Part shown: in pieces, positions 17,502-24,942 of the stretch
How positions within the stretch are numbered: the stretch's first letter is position 1
Layout of the letters: every line of letters begins with the position of its first letter
DNA from: Ruminococcaceae bacterium UBA6413
GTDB lineage: Bacteria > Bacillota > Clostridia > Oscillospirales > Ruminococcaceae
Direction of reading: 5' to 3'
Assembly (NCBI GenBank): GCA_002437415.1
Contig: DJPL01000035.1
Span: 18,261 to 82,260, forward strand
Length of the DNA stretch: 64,000 nucleotides
The notes under the pieces: model-generated
Told to the model about the DNA's origin: nothing
Databases searched by the model: none
What the model saw: only the letters and a program-made list of their open reading frames with translations
Translations under genes and position numbers: made by a program

Positions 17502-18527
17502 TCAATATCTTGTATCGTCGTCCGTAAGAACATCAACGAGCTTGTCAATATTCTCAAGAACCTTACCCGTACCGTCTGCAACACAGTCAAGAGGTCTTTC
17601 CGCAACCTTGACGGGCATACCCGTTTCGGAATGGATAAGCAGGTCAAGACCCTTGAGAAGCGCACCGCCGCCCGCAAGCATAATGCCCTGGTCGATTATA
17701 TCAGCGGCAAGCTCGGGAGGAGTTTTTTCAAGTGTGACCTTTATAGCCTCGATAACGTGGCTTAAAGGTTCTGAAAGAGCTTCTCTTATCTCTTCCGAGG
17801 TAACTGTGATGTTCTCGGGAAGACCGTTAAGCAGGTTTCTGCCCTTGATATCCATTGAAGGCTCGTTATCGCTGTAGGGATAAGCGGAGCCTATCGCGAT
17901 CTTTATATTTTCCGCTGTTCTTTCACCGATAAGAAGGTTATACTTCTTCTTGATGTAGTTGATTATCGACGAGTCGAATTCATCACCCGCAACTCGTACA
18001 GAACGCGATGTAACGATACCGCCGAGCGAAATAACGGCAACCTCGCTTGTACCGCCGCCGATATCAACTATCATACTACCTGTAGGCTCTGCTACGGGAA
18101 GTCCCGCACCTATTGCCGCAGCCATAGGCTCTTCGATTATCGAAACACGCTTTGCGCCTGCATTCTGCGTAGCTTCTTTAACAGCTCTGCGCTCAACGGC
18201 AGTAACGCCTGAGGGAATGCAGATGATTACTCTTACTCTTGAGCCTGCAAACGCTCTGCCCTTAAGAGCTTTTCTTATAAATTCCTGCAACATACTTGTT
18301 GTCATATCAAAATCGGCAATAACGCCGTCCTTAAGGGGTCTGACAGCAACTATCGAGCCGGGTGTACGTCCTATTACGTCTTTTGCTTCCTGTCCTACAT
18401 AACGTACTCTGTCCATCTTTACATCAACAGCTACTACACTGGGCTCTCTTATAATAATGCCCTTGCCTCTCATATAGACAAGTGTGTTGGCTGTTCCTAA
18501 ATCGATACCTATATCTTTTGAAAACAT
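17502..18527 (-). CDS. mreB: Rod shape-determining actin homologue MreB
   Basis: Bacterial actin that organises side-wall synthesis. The 341-residue length is normal. Landmarks: phosphate 1 loop [19 protein letters not shown], phosphate 2 [19 protein letters not shown], and adenosine motif [22 protein letters not shown] site lies before the ATG and a good promoter is upstream. First gene of the mreBCD-pbp2 cluster. Confidence 0.97.
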   Translation of the reverse strand: MFSKDIGIDLGTANTLVYMRGKGIIIREPSVVAVDVKMDRVRYVGQEAKDVIGRTPGSIVAVRPLKDGVIADFDMTTSMLQEFIRKALKGRAFAGSRVRVIICIPSGVTAVERRAVKEATQNAGAKRVSIIEEPMAAAIGAGLPVAEPTGSMIVDIGGGTSEVAVISLGGIVTSRSVRVAGDEFDSSIINYIKKKYNLLIGERTAENIKIAIGSAYPYSDNEPSMDIKGRNLLNGLPENITVTSEEIREALSEPLSHVIEAIKVTLEKTPPELAADIIDQGIMLAGGGALLKGLDLLIHSETGMPVKVAERPLDCVADGTGKVLENIDKLVDVLTDDDTRY

Positions 18528-18569
18528 TAGTAAAACCTCCGGGGTGTTCTTCTTTACAATTCGATAATT

Positions 18570-18598
18570 ATTATACCACTTTTTGAAAAAGCATACAA
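18570..18598 (-). promoter_or_regulatory. Promoter of the mre cluster
   Basis: Minus strand TTGTAT (18598-18593), 17 bp, TATAAT (18575-18570) preceded by TGG, so an extended -10. It is about 43 bp upstream of mreB. Confidence 0.82.
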
Positions 18599-18664
18599 CA
18601 AAAATACGAAATTAAATATTCATAAATAATCGCGCGTTTTTATCGGATATTTATGCAAATTGCA

Positions 18665-19102
18665 TTACATACTGCCTGTTGAGCCGAAACCGCCCTCGCC
18701 GCGCCCGGTTTTATCAAGCTCGTCGCAAAAGCCGTATTCACACAGATCCACCGGCATAATTACAAGCTGGGCGATACGTTCGCCGTCTTTTATGGTATAA
18801 GGCTCGGCGGAATGATTGATAACAGGCACTTTGACCTCGCCTCTGTAATCGCTGTCGATAACGCCTACGCAATTTGCAAGCGAAACGCCGAACTTTGAAG
18901 AAAGTCCGCTTCTCGGAAACACAAATCCGCCAAATCCCGTAGGTACGGCTATCGTGATACCTGTAGGGATAAGCTTACGCTCACCGGGCATAAGCACCGT
19001 ATCGCCATCAATACAAGCGCAAAGATCCGCTCCCGCACTGTCGTGAGTTGCTCTGCAAGGCAATTTTGCCTTATCGTTCAGCTTTTTAACATCTATGAAC
19101 AT
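18665..19102 (-). CDS. dut: dUTP diphosphatase
   Basis: Hydrolyses dUTP to dUMP, keeping uracil out of DNA and feeding thymidylate synthesis. The 145-residue trimeric dUTPase shows all five motifs: HDSAGADLCA, PTGITIAVPTG, FPRSGLSSK, GVIDSDYRGEVKV with the catalytic Asp, and the C-terminal GRGEGGFGSTG arm. The ATG immediately follows the U32 peptidase stop, so it ends the corA-zapA-U32-dut run. Confidence 0.96.
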   Translation of the reverse strand: MFIDVKKLNDKAKLPCRATHDSAGADLCACIDGDTVLMPGERKLIPTGITIAVPTGFGGFVFPRSGLSSKFGVSLANCVGVIDSDYRGEVKVPVINHSAEPYTIKDGERIAQLVIMPVDLCEYGFCDELDKTGRGEGGFGSTGSM

Positions 19103-21148
19103 TTACTGTACTCCTCTGTAATAAAGTCCTCTTGTAAGCTTTCCGTCAGGCTTGATATCGTTAAGATACATATCAAGCACTGCGTCCGTATCGCTTTCAT
19201 CCGTGAACTTAAGCAATATAAAATCAAACTTTGCAAGCTCGCTCTGTCTGTCGCTGAGATACAGCTTATCGGGATTTAATATCTCGACTGTATTTTCACT
19301 GCAAAGGCACGGCATATTATTACCCTGCCTGTCAGTGATATAATGCGGACAGTCGGGTCTTTTGTTCTTTCCGCAGGGTCTGCCGTTATTTATCGGACAT
19401 CTCCTTGTTATCATAAGCGGCAGTCTGCCATAACCGACTATGCCCGTCTTGATCTCGCTGTCTGCACAAAGCGATACAGCATCGCTCATAAGCAGCTCAA
19501 ACGAAAGAACAGTGTCGGACAGTCCCATCTTTTCGTATTCTCTCAGAGAATATCTGTTTGTAATATTCAGCCTGAACATACCGTGCGGTTTTAGCCCGTA
19601 CTTTTTGGCTATTCCGATATGCGAGAGCGTATGAACAGCCATATGTTCATATCCCTGCTCTTTAAGTACACCGAGCTTTTTGATTATTTCCTTTTCACAG
19701 TCTGCGAGAAATATCGGCGGAACCGCAATTATCCTGAATTTATCGGGTGTATCCGCGTCAAGCAGATGCATAGGCGCATATATAAAAGAGTATTCGTCCT
19801 GCAAAAGCGCCTGTTCGAGCTGTGCCGCGGTGCTGACCTCACATCTGAACTCGGGACGGATCTTCTTGCTGTCCTTGTTTTCAAGCGGAATGTAAGGCGA
19901 TATTTTATAGCGGTGAGAGTTCTTTTCGAGAATTTTCTCACTGACGCTCTCAATCGCTTTCCTTCTCAGTTCGTTCAGATGAGCGGCAGATACCGATAGC
20001 CCATCATCGACATTAACGGTAATATTTCCGGGGAAATATACTGTTCCGCCGAGCTTACTGCACTGATTTTCAAGATACTCGGCAGTAACGGCTCTGTTGA
20101 CAGCCGCCTCGGGAACATCTCCGACTGCTACAGAGCTTACGCCCTCGGCAGTGATTTTATATGAGATCGGCTGATCTTTACATACATTGACGCTTATATC
20201 GGCAGAAAAACGCTTATAAGGCTTATGATAATACTGCTTCATACCCGAAAGAACCTTTGAGGTCGCCGCAGTCACATCTTCCTTTGTGCGCACTCCCTGC
20301 ATATTTTTGAGATCGTCATCATAGTATGCGCTTGTAAATCCGCTTCTCGAAAAGACATTTTTCAGCGACATAAGATCGGGAGTGCCGCCATCAAGAGCTG
20401 TACGGCAGGCATTCACCGCACCCGCCACATACTCGGGACGCTTCATTCTGCCCTCTATCTTGAATGATGTTACACCGAGCTTTTCAAGCTCAGACAAGCT
20501 TTCAATAAGCGAGAGATCCTTCAGCGACAGCACATTATGTCTGTCGCCGCTTGTAAAGTCAAGTCGGCAAGGCTGGGCGCATAGCCCTCTGTTACCGCTT
20601 CTGCCGCCGAGCACACTGCTCATATAGCACTGACCGCTCAGACAGACGCATAACGCGCCGTGGACGAACAGCTCGGTTTCAATGTCACAGCTGTCAATAA
20701 CAGCCTTTATCTGCTCATAGGATAGCTCTCTGCCAAGCACAACACGCGTAAATCCGAGCTTTTTCGCCATAATTGCACCCTCGGGTGAATTTACGGTCAT
20801 TTGCGTTGACGCGTGTAAAGGCATTTCTGGTACTATCTGTCGTGCCAGTCTTGCAACGCCCATATCCTGCACGATAAAGCCGTCAACATCAGCCTTGGCG
20901 CAGTTTTCAATTGCTTTTGTAAGCAGAGGTATTTCCTTGTCAAATACGAGCGTATTCAGTGTAACATACACCTTGACACCGTTGTAATGGCAAAAGCGCA
21001 CCGCTTCGCAAAGCTGTTCGGCGGTAAAATTATCCGCATTTTTTCTTGCGGAGAAATATTCTTCTCCTAAATAAACCGCGTCGGCGCCTGCATTAACAGC
21101 CGCCGACAGACTTTCCTGTGCTCCGCACGGAGCTAAAATTTCACTCAT
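19103..21148 (-). CDS. U32-family peptidase-like protein (RlhA-type)
   Basis: A 681-residue U32 protein. The family signature is present as ELFVHGALCVCLSGQCYMSS (about residues 158-177). The N-terminus ILAPCGAQESLSAAVNAGAD forms a TIM-barrel-like start. The C-terminal part has a Cys-rich stretch (RRCPINNGRPCGKNK and later CPHY, MPCL) that may hold a metal or Fe-S cluster. Relatives include collagenase-annotated proteins and RlhA, which hydroxylates 23S rRNA; an RNA-modification role is at least as likely as proteolysis. It overlaps zapA by 4 bp and abuts dut. Confidence 0.9.
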   Translation of the reverse strand: MSEILAPCGAQESLSAAVNAGADAVYLGEEYFSARKNADNFTAEQLCEAVRFCHYNGVKVYVTLNTLVFDKEIPLLTKAIENCAKADVDGFIVQDMGVARLARQIVPEMPLHASTQMTVNSPEGAIMAKKLGFTRVVLGRELSYEQIKAVIDSCDIETELFVHGALCVCLSGQCYMSSVLGGRSGNRGLCAQPCRLDFTSGDRHNVLSLKDLSLIESLSELEKLGVTSFKIEGRMKRPEYVAGAVNACRTALDGGTPDLMSLKNVFSRSGFTSAYYDDDLKNMQGVRTKEDVTAATSKVLSGMKQYYHKPYKRFSADISVNVCKDQPISYKITAEGVSSVAVGDVPEAAVNRAVTAEYLENQCSKLGGTVYFPGNITVNVDDGLSVSAAHLNELRRKAIESVSEKILEKNSHRYKISPYIPLENKDSKKIRPEFRCEVSTAAQLEQALLQDEYSFIYAPMHLLDADTPDKFRIIAVPPIFLADCEKEIIKKLGVLKEQGYEHMAVHTLSHIGIAKKYGLKPHGMFRLNITNRYSLREYEKMGLSDTVLSFELLMSDAVSLCADSEIKTGIVGYGRLPLMITRRCPINNGRPCGKNKRPDCPHYITDRQGNNMPCLCSENTVEILNPDKLYLSDRQSELAKFDFILLKFTDESDTDAVLDMYLNDIKPDGKLTRGLYYRGVQ

Positions 21149-22155
21149 AACGTCATCTGACCGTCATTGACGATCTCATTCATCTGTGCGCTGAGATCGG
21201 CATACTTCTTTCTGAGTGCCGATAACTCATCGTTCAAGTCCTTGACCTCTGCGTTACGCTGATTTGCGTATTCATCAAAGGTTTTCTCATATGTATCAAC
21301 TGTGCCCTGGAGCTTATCGATCTGAGCAAGGAGCAGCTCGTCCTGTCCGTGCTCGCTTATAAGCTTTTCGTGATCGTTTTTCAGCTTTTCAAGCATTTCC
21401 TCTGCACGGGCGTTTTTATCGGTGAGCTCGGATATCTGCGCTCTGAGCTTAGCATTTTCGTCACTTAAAGCAGATGAGCCTGCTGTATTTTCGCTGAGCT
21501 TTGCGTTTTCAGCCTTAAGCTGTTCTATCTGCGCTTTAAGCTTTGAATTTTCATCGTTCATTGCGGCACTGTCGCTTGAGTTCATTTCGGCAAGCATAGT
21601 ATTTTCCTCGGTCAGCTCTTTTATCTTTGCGTTGAGCTTTTCGTTTTCTTCACTAAGCTTCTCAGCCTCATCGACCTTGCTTTCGCTTATCATTTCCTTT
21701 TCGGCGGTAAGCACCTTTATCTGCTCATTAAGCTTTGCGTTTTCCGCTTCAAGCTTGCCCGACTTCTCGGTATCGATGTTTGCAAGCTGTTCTTTAAGTG
21801 CCGATAATTCGCTCTGCGACTCGGATACGGTGATCTTAAGAGAAGCAAGCTCAGCTTCTGAAGCTGAAAGCTTTTCCGCAAGCTCTGCCGCTCTTTTTTC
21901 ATTTGCGACAGACTTAGCCTGTATTTCCTGCGAAAGCTGCTGTGCTTTAATTACAACATTTCTGCTGTCATAATTTTCATCGGCAAAATCGAGTGCCGCA
22001 AGCATAGCGATATCTGTCAGCGACATTGATGCCGCCATTGAGCTTAACTTATCTATCTTCTTCTGTAAATTTTCCGCAGCATCATACATTCTGTCGGGAT
22101 CTTCGCTTTTCAAGTAAAAATCGTGTCCGCTTATAGATATTTTTACTTTTTCCAT
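21145..22155 (-). CDS. zapA: ZapA-domain protein with long coiled-coil extension
   Basis: Residues 1-95 match ZapA, the FtsZ-ring stabiliser (VKISISGHDFYLKSEDPDRM, then IDKLSSMAASMSLTDIAMLAALDFADE). ZapA is normally about 90 residues; this protein continues to 336, almost entirely as heptad coiled coil with repeated cassettes such as KLSEENEKLNAKIKELTEEN and ENSKLKAQIEQLKAENAKLS. A ZapA followed by a U32 peptidase is a common clostridial pair. The extension would make a long rod, perhaps bridging FtsZ filaments. It overlaps U32 by 4 bp. Confidence 0.82.
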   Translation of the reverse strand: MEKVKISISGHDFYLKSEDPDRMYDAAENLQKKIDKLSSMAASMSLTDIAMLAALDFADENYDSRNVVIKAQQLSQEIQAKSVANEKRAAELAEKLSASEAELASLKITVSESQSELSALKEQLANIDTEKSGKLEAENAKLNEQIKVLTAEKEMISESKVDEAEKLSEENEKLNAKIKELTEENTMLAEMNSSDSAAMNDENSKLKAQIEQLKAENAKLSENTAGSSALSDENAKLRAQISELTDKNARAEEMLEKLKNDHEKLISEHGQDELLLAQIDKLQGTVDTYEKTFDEYANQRNAEVKDLNDELSALRKKYADLSAQMNEIVNDGQMTL

Positions 22156-22170
22156 TACGCCCTCCGGGAT

Positions 22171-23106
22171 TTATTTGTAGAACTTATTTTTTGTTATCAG
22201 TATTGCAACAATGACGGCAAGTATTACGGAAATGACAACCGGGAACCATGTATACGGGAGCGGCAGGTCGACAACATTCATACCATAGAAGCTGAACACC
22301 ATGGTAGGCACAGACATTACGATAGTGATGACCGTAAGCACCTTCATTACGATATTCAGGTTATTTGATATGACACTTGCAAATGCGTCCATTGTACCCG
22401 AAAGTATGTTTGAATAGATATTGCTCATTTCGATGGCCTGCTTTACTTCGATGAGTACGTCTTCAAGCAGTTCCTGATCTTCTTCGTAGAGTTTTATTAC
22501 TCTTCCTCTCAATATCTTTTCAAGCACTGTTTCGGTAGATTTAAGCGACGTTGAGAAATATACCAGAGATTTCTCAAGTCCGAGGAGCTGTATAAGCTCT
22601 TTGTTTTTCATAGATTTGTGCAGCTGCTGTTCAACGTAGTTTGAAAGCTTGTCTATCTGCTTTAAGTACAGCAGATATTTACCTGCTATCCTGAGCAGCA
22701 TATGGAATACAAAGCGTGTTTTGAACTGTGTCTGTATTCCTTTTACTATGCCCTTTGTAAACTCATCGATTATGATGTTTTCCTTAAGGCATACAGTTAT
22801 AACATGGCTGTCTGTTATAATGATACCCATAGGCATCGTGTAATAGCTGATCGTATCGTCCTTATCCTGAACCTTTTCAGCAACCGGATAGTCAAGTACT
22901 ATGAGCGTCTGTCCGTCGTCGCTCTCAATACGCGAGGTTTCTTCTTCATCGAGCGCGGAACGGATAAAGTCGCGGTCGATGTTCAGATCCTCCTGAAGTG
23001 AGGATATTTCGGTTTCGGTAGGCGCTACAGCAGATACCCAGCAACCGGGCTCCATTGTTTCAAGCTCAACTATTGTGTTCTCAACAGTCTTGTAATATTT
23101 CAGCAT
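22171..23106 (-). CDS. corA: CorA-family magnesium/divalent cation channel
   Basis: The start is placed at the ATG at 23106 (MLKYYKTVENTIVEL), eight bases after GAAAGAGGT. An in-frame ATG at 23157 would add 17 Arg-rich residues but has no ribosome site and overlaps an upstream ORF. The 311-residue protein has a cytoplasmic alpha/beta domain, a long stalk helix, and two C-terminal membrane helices with the selectivity motif YGMN just after TM1. The second helix ends in a basic tail. Expression is probably set by the structured leader at 23103-23239. The 15-bp gap to zapA suggests cotranscription. Confidence 0.94.
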   Translation of the reverse strand: MLKYYKTVENTIVELETMEPGCWVSAVAPTETEISSLQEDLNIDRDFIRSALDEEETSRIESDDGQTLIVLDYPVAEKVQDKDDTISYYTMPMGIIITDSHVITVCLKENIIIDEFTKGIVKGIQTQFKTRFVFHMLLRIAGKYLLYLKQIDKLSNYVEQQLHKSMKNKELIQLLGLEKSLVYFSTSLKSTETVLEKILRGRVIKLYEEDQELLEDVLIEVKQAIEMSNIYSNILSGTMDAFASVISNNLNIVMKVLTVITIVMSVPTMVFSFYGMNVVDLPLPYTWFPVVISVILAVIVAILITKNKFYK

Positions 23107-23239
23107 AACGTACCTCTTTCCTGCACAGAAAGCCGTTATGCGACGACTCCTGCGCATTTGTCATTCTGTTTTAGTCGTTTCCCACAAGGGTCCGCAGTCA
23201 TCGTCTTTCACCTCTTTCGGTAGTATTATTGCATAACCT
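23103..23239 (-). promoter_or_regulatory. Structured corA leader RNA with competing pairings
   Basis: The transcript should begin near 23239. Its first bases, GTTATGC (23237-23231), can pair with GCATAAC (23141-23135). The same arm, as GCATAACG (23141-23134), also pairs perfectly over 8 bp with CGTTATGC (23110-23103), which contains the corA start codon. The first pairing is extended by GACGA (23205-23201) with TCGTC (23146-23142) and CTGCG (23197-23193) with CGCAG (23154-23150) around a symmetrical internal loop. It does not match the M-box magnesium riboswitch as I remember it. Regulation by alternative pairing is inference. Confidence 0.65.
23136..23201 (-). CDS. Upstream ORF in the corA leader, 21 codons
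   Basis: An ATG at 23201 preceded by GAAAGAGGTG at a good distance opens a 21-residue frame beginning MTADPCGKRL and ending CAGVVA. The same ribosome-site string occurs before corA. The TAA stop lies inside the switching arm GCATAACG, 29 nt before the corA start. The start codon is in a predicted stem. It has the position and size of a leader peptide; translation is not proven. Confidence 0.5.
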   Translation of the reverse strand: MTADPCGKRLKQNDKCAGVVA

Positions 23240-23244
23240 TTTAT

Positions 23245-23273
23245 ATTTTAACACACTTTTTGCGGTTTGACAA
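23245..23273 (-). promoter_or_regulatory. Promoter of corA-zapA-U32-dut
   Basis: Minus strand TTGTCA (23273-23268), 17 bp, TAAAAT (23250-23245). Expected start is at about 23239, so the mRNA begins with GGTTATGC. Confidence 0.8.
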
Positions 23274-23400
23274 CAGTTTTCAGCTCATTTTACAAATTTT
23301 TTTCATTGCATAAATTTCCATAGTAATTTTCAAAAAAGAAAAGTACATTATATACATCAATCAAAAAGCCCGCCAGCTTCAAAAATTTACGTTTATATAC

Positions 23401-23425
23401 AAAAAGGCTCGTCCGAAGACGAGCC
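23401..23425 (-). terminator. Terminator after gap
   Basis: Minus strand GGCTCGTC, TTCG tetraloop, GACGAGCC, then TTTTT. A cUUCGg loop makes it very stable. Confidence 0.92.
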
Positions 23426-23447
23426 GTAATGTATCAAGAGTTACTGA

Positions 23448-24482
23448 TTATATTTCAGCGAAGTACTTGATTGTTCTTACCATCTGTGATGTGTAAGAGT
23501 TCTCGTTGTCATACCATGAAACAACCTGAACCTCGTACAGATCATCAGCGATCTTAGCTACCATTGTCTGTGTAGCATCGAAGAGTGAACCGTATCTCAT
23601 ACCGATAACATCAGATGAAACGATAGCATCTTCATTGTAACCGAAAGACTCAGAAGCAGCAGCCTTCATAGCAGCGTTGATGCCTTCCTTAGTTACGTCT
23701 GAACCCTTAACAACAGCTGTAAGGATCGTTGTAGAACCTGTGGGAACAGGAACTCTCTGTGCAGAACCGATGAGCTTACCGTTCAGCTCAGGGATAACAA
23801 GACCGATAGCCTTAGCAGCACCTGTTGAGTTAGGAACGATGTTAGCAGCACCTGCTCTTGCTCTTCTGAGGTCGCCCTTTCTGTGGGGACCGTCGAGGAT
23901 CATCTGGTCGCCTGTGTAAGCGTGGATTGTGCTCATGATACCGCTCTGGATAGGAGCATAATCGTTAAGAGCCTTAGCCATAGGAGCGAGGCAGTTTGTT
24001 GTGCAAGATGCAGCAGAGATGATCTTGTCATCAGCTGTAAGTGTCTTTTCGTTTACGCTGTAAACGATTGTGGGCAGATCGTTACCTGCGGGAGCTGAAA
24101 TAACAACCTTCTTAGCACCTGCATCAATGTGAGCCTGTGACTTTTCCTTTGAGCAGTAGAAACCTGTGCATTCGAGAACTACGTCAACACCGATTTCACC
24201 CCAAGGAAGCTCATTAGCCTTAGCCATAGCATAGATCTTAAGTGTCTTGCCGTCAACTGTGATTGTGCCTGCTTCGTCATCAGCAGTAACTGTGTGAAGG
24301 TTCTCACCTATCTTACCACAGTAACCGCCCTGTGCTGTATCATACTTTAAAAGCTGAGCGAGCATTGAGGGCTTTGTAAGGTCGTTGATTGCAACTACCT
24401 CATAACCTTCTGCGCCGAACATCTGTCTGAAAGCAAGACGTCCGATACGGCCGAAACCGTTAATAGCAACTTTAACTGACAT
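23448..24482 (-). CDS. gap: Glyceraldehyde-3-phosphate dehydrogenase
   Basis: Glycolytic oxidation of GAP to 1,3-bisphosphoglycerate. The start is set at the ATG at 24482 ([16 protein letters not shown]) behind AGGAGGAA; upstream in-frame codons lie in the leader. The 344 residues include the NAD fold GFGRIGR, the catalytic-Cys motif [12 protein letters not shown], the S-loop and [12 protein letters not shown]. It is monocistronic with its own promoter and a UUCG terminator. Confidence 0.97.
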   Translation of the reverse strand: MSVKVAINGFGRIGRLAFRQMFGAEGYEVVAINDLTKPSMLAQLLKYDTAQGGYCGKIGENLHTVTADDEAGTITVDGKTLKIYAMAKANELPWGEIGVDVVLECTGFYCSKEKSQAHIDAGAKKVVISAPAGNDLPTIVYSVNEKTLTADDKIISAASCTTNCLAPMAKALNDYAPIQSGIMSTIHAYTGDQMILDGPHRKGDLRRARAGAANIVPNSTGAAKAIGLVIPELNGKLIGSAQRVPVPTGSTTILTAVVKGSDVTKEGINAAMKAAASESFGYNEDAIVSSDVIGMRYGSLFDATQTMVAKIADDLYEVQVVSWYDNENSYTSQMVRTIKYFAEI

Positions 24483-24553
24483 TGGAATATTCCTCCTAAA
24501 AATTTTGTGAATTTTTCGCAGGCGCAAAGCGCCTACTAAATTTCTACTATTCT

Positions 24554-24582
24554 ATTATACAAAATTTTTCTTGCATTATCAA
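24554..24582 (-). promoter_or_regulatory. Promoter of gap
   Basis: Minus strand TTGATA (24582-24577), 17 bp, TATAAT (24559-24554). The leader carries a small hairpin, AGGCGC-TTT-GCGCCT (24534-24520). Confidence 0.88.
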
Positions 24583-24594
24583 GTGGTTTGATAA
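24576..24594. promoter_or_regulatory. Perfect inverted repeat over the gap -35 box
   Basis: TTATCAA (24576-24582), 5 bp, TTGATAA (24588-24594). It covers the -35 hexamer, so a repressor site is plausible. It is not an obvious Rex or CcpA site. Confidence 0.45.
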
Positions 24595-24667
24595 TTTTTT
24601 ATCAAAAAAACAAAGTGAATTATTCCCGACTTTTAAAATAGTTATTTGTGCAATATACACAAAACGC

Positions 24668-24696
24668 TTGAATTGTGTAAGTTTTTCTGTTATTAT
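24668..24696 (+). promoter_or_regulatory. Promoter reading into repeat copy A and the HAD gene
   Basis: TTGAAT (24668-24673), 17 bp, TATTAT (24691-24696). The start would be within a few bases of the left end of the repeat at 24708, so the repeat would form the 5' untranslated region. Confidence 0.55.
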
Positions 24697-24707
24697 AGAT
24701 ATATAAA

Positions 24708-24910
24708 CAGCTTGTAGAAAAAGTCTTTTTTTGAGAAATATGCACATTCTCAATTCCTAACCCAAAACCCCTTTCCCCGGAAAGGAGCTGAGTGTGGGGC
24801 TGCCGCCCTCACCAAGCAAGGATGCTTGCAGTTAGTCGCACACAGTCGCTGCACGATGCAGCGACACCAACGACTGACAAACTGCATTGGGGCTACGCCC
24901 CAAACCCCGC
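24708..24910 (+). repeat. Intergenic multi-hairpin repeat, copy A
   Basis: Shares its first 19 bases (CAGCTTGTAGAAAAAGTCT) and its order of hairpins with the element at 52850-52992 on the opposite strand. Hairpins: CTTTCC-CC-GGAAAG, GGGC-TGCC-GCCC, GTCGCTGC-ACGAT-GCAGCGAC (copy A only), and TTGGGGC-TAC-GCCCCAA, followed by ACCCC. No coding content. It fills the gap between the gap promoter and the HAD gene. Confidence 0.7.
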
Positions 24911-24942
24911 TGAGATATATAAAACGTAATTGGAGAGATGAA

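Noticed and set aside
21400..21960. Tandem repeats in zapA as a DNA repeat array
   Set aside because: Explained by coiled-coil heptads; DNA similarity follows the protein pattern.
23107..23157. Arg-rich 17-residue N-terminal extension of CorA
   Set aside because: The ATG at 23157 has no ribosome site and overlaps the upstream ORF and stem; MLKYYKTVENT at 23106 has a proper site and matches family starts.
23103..23239. M-box magnesium riboswitch before corA
   Set aside because: The conserved core sequence and length I remember for the M-box are not present; the structure differs.
24826..24942. N-terminal extension of the HAD protein
   Set aside because: The extension is the translated GC-rich repeat element; the DLDGT start with GGAGAG at 24932 is convincing.
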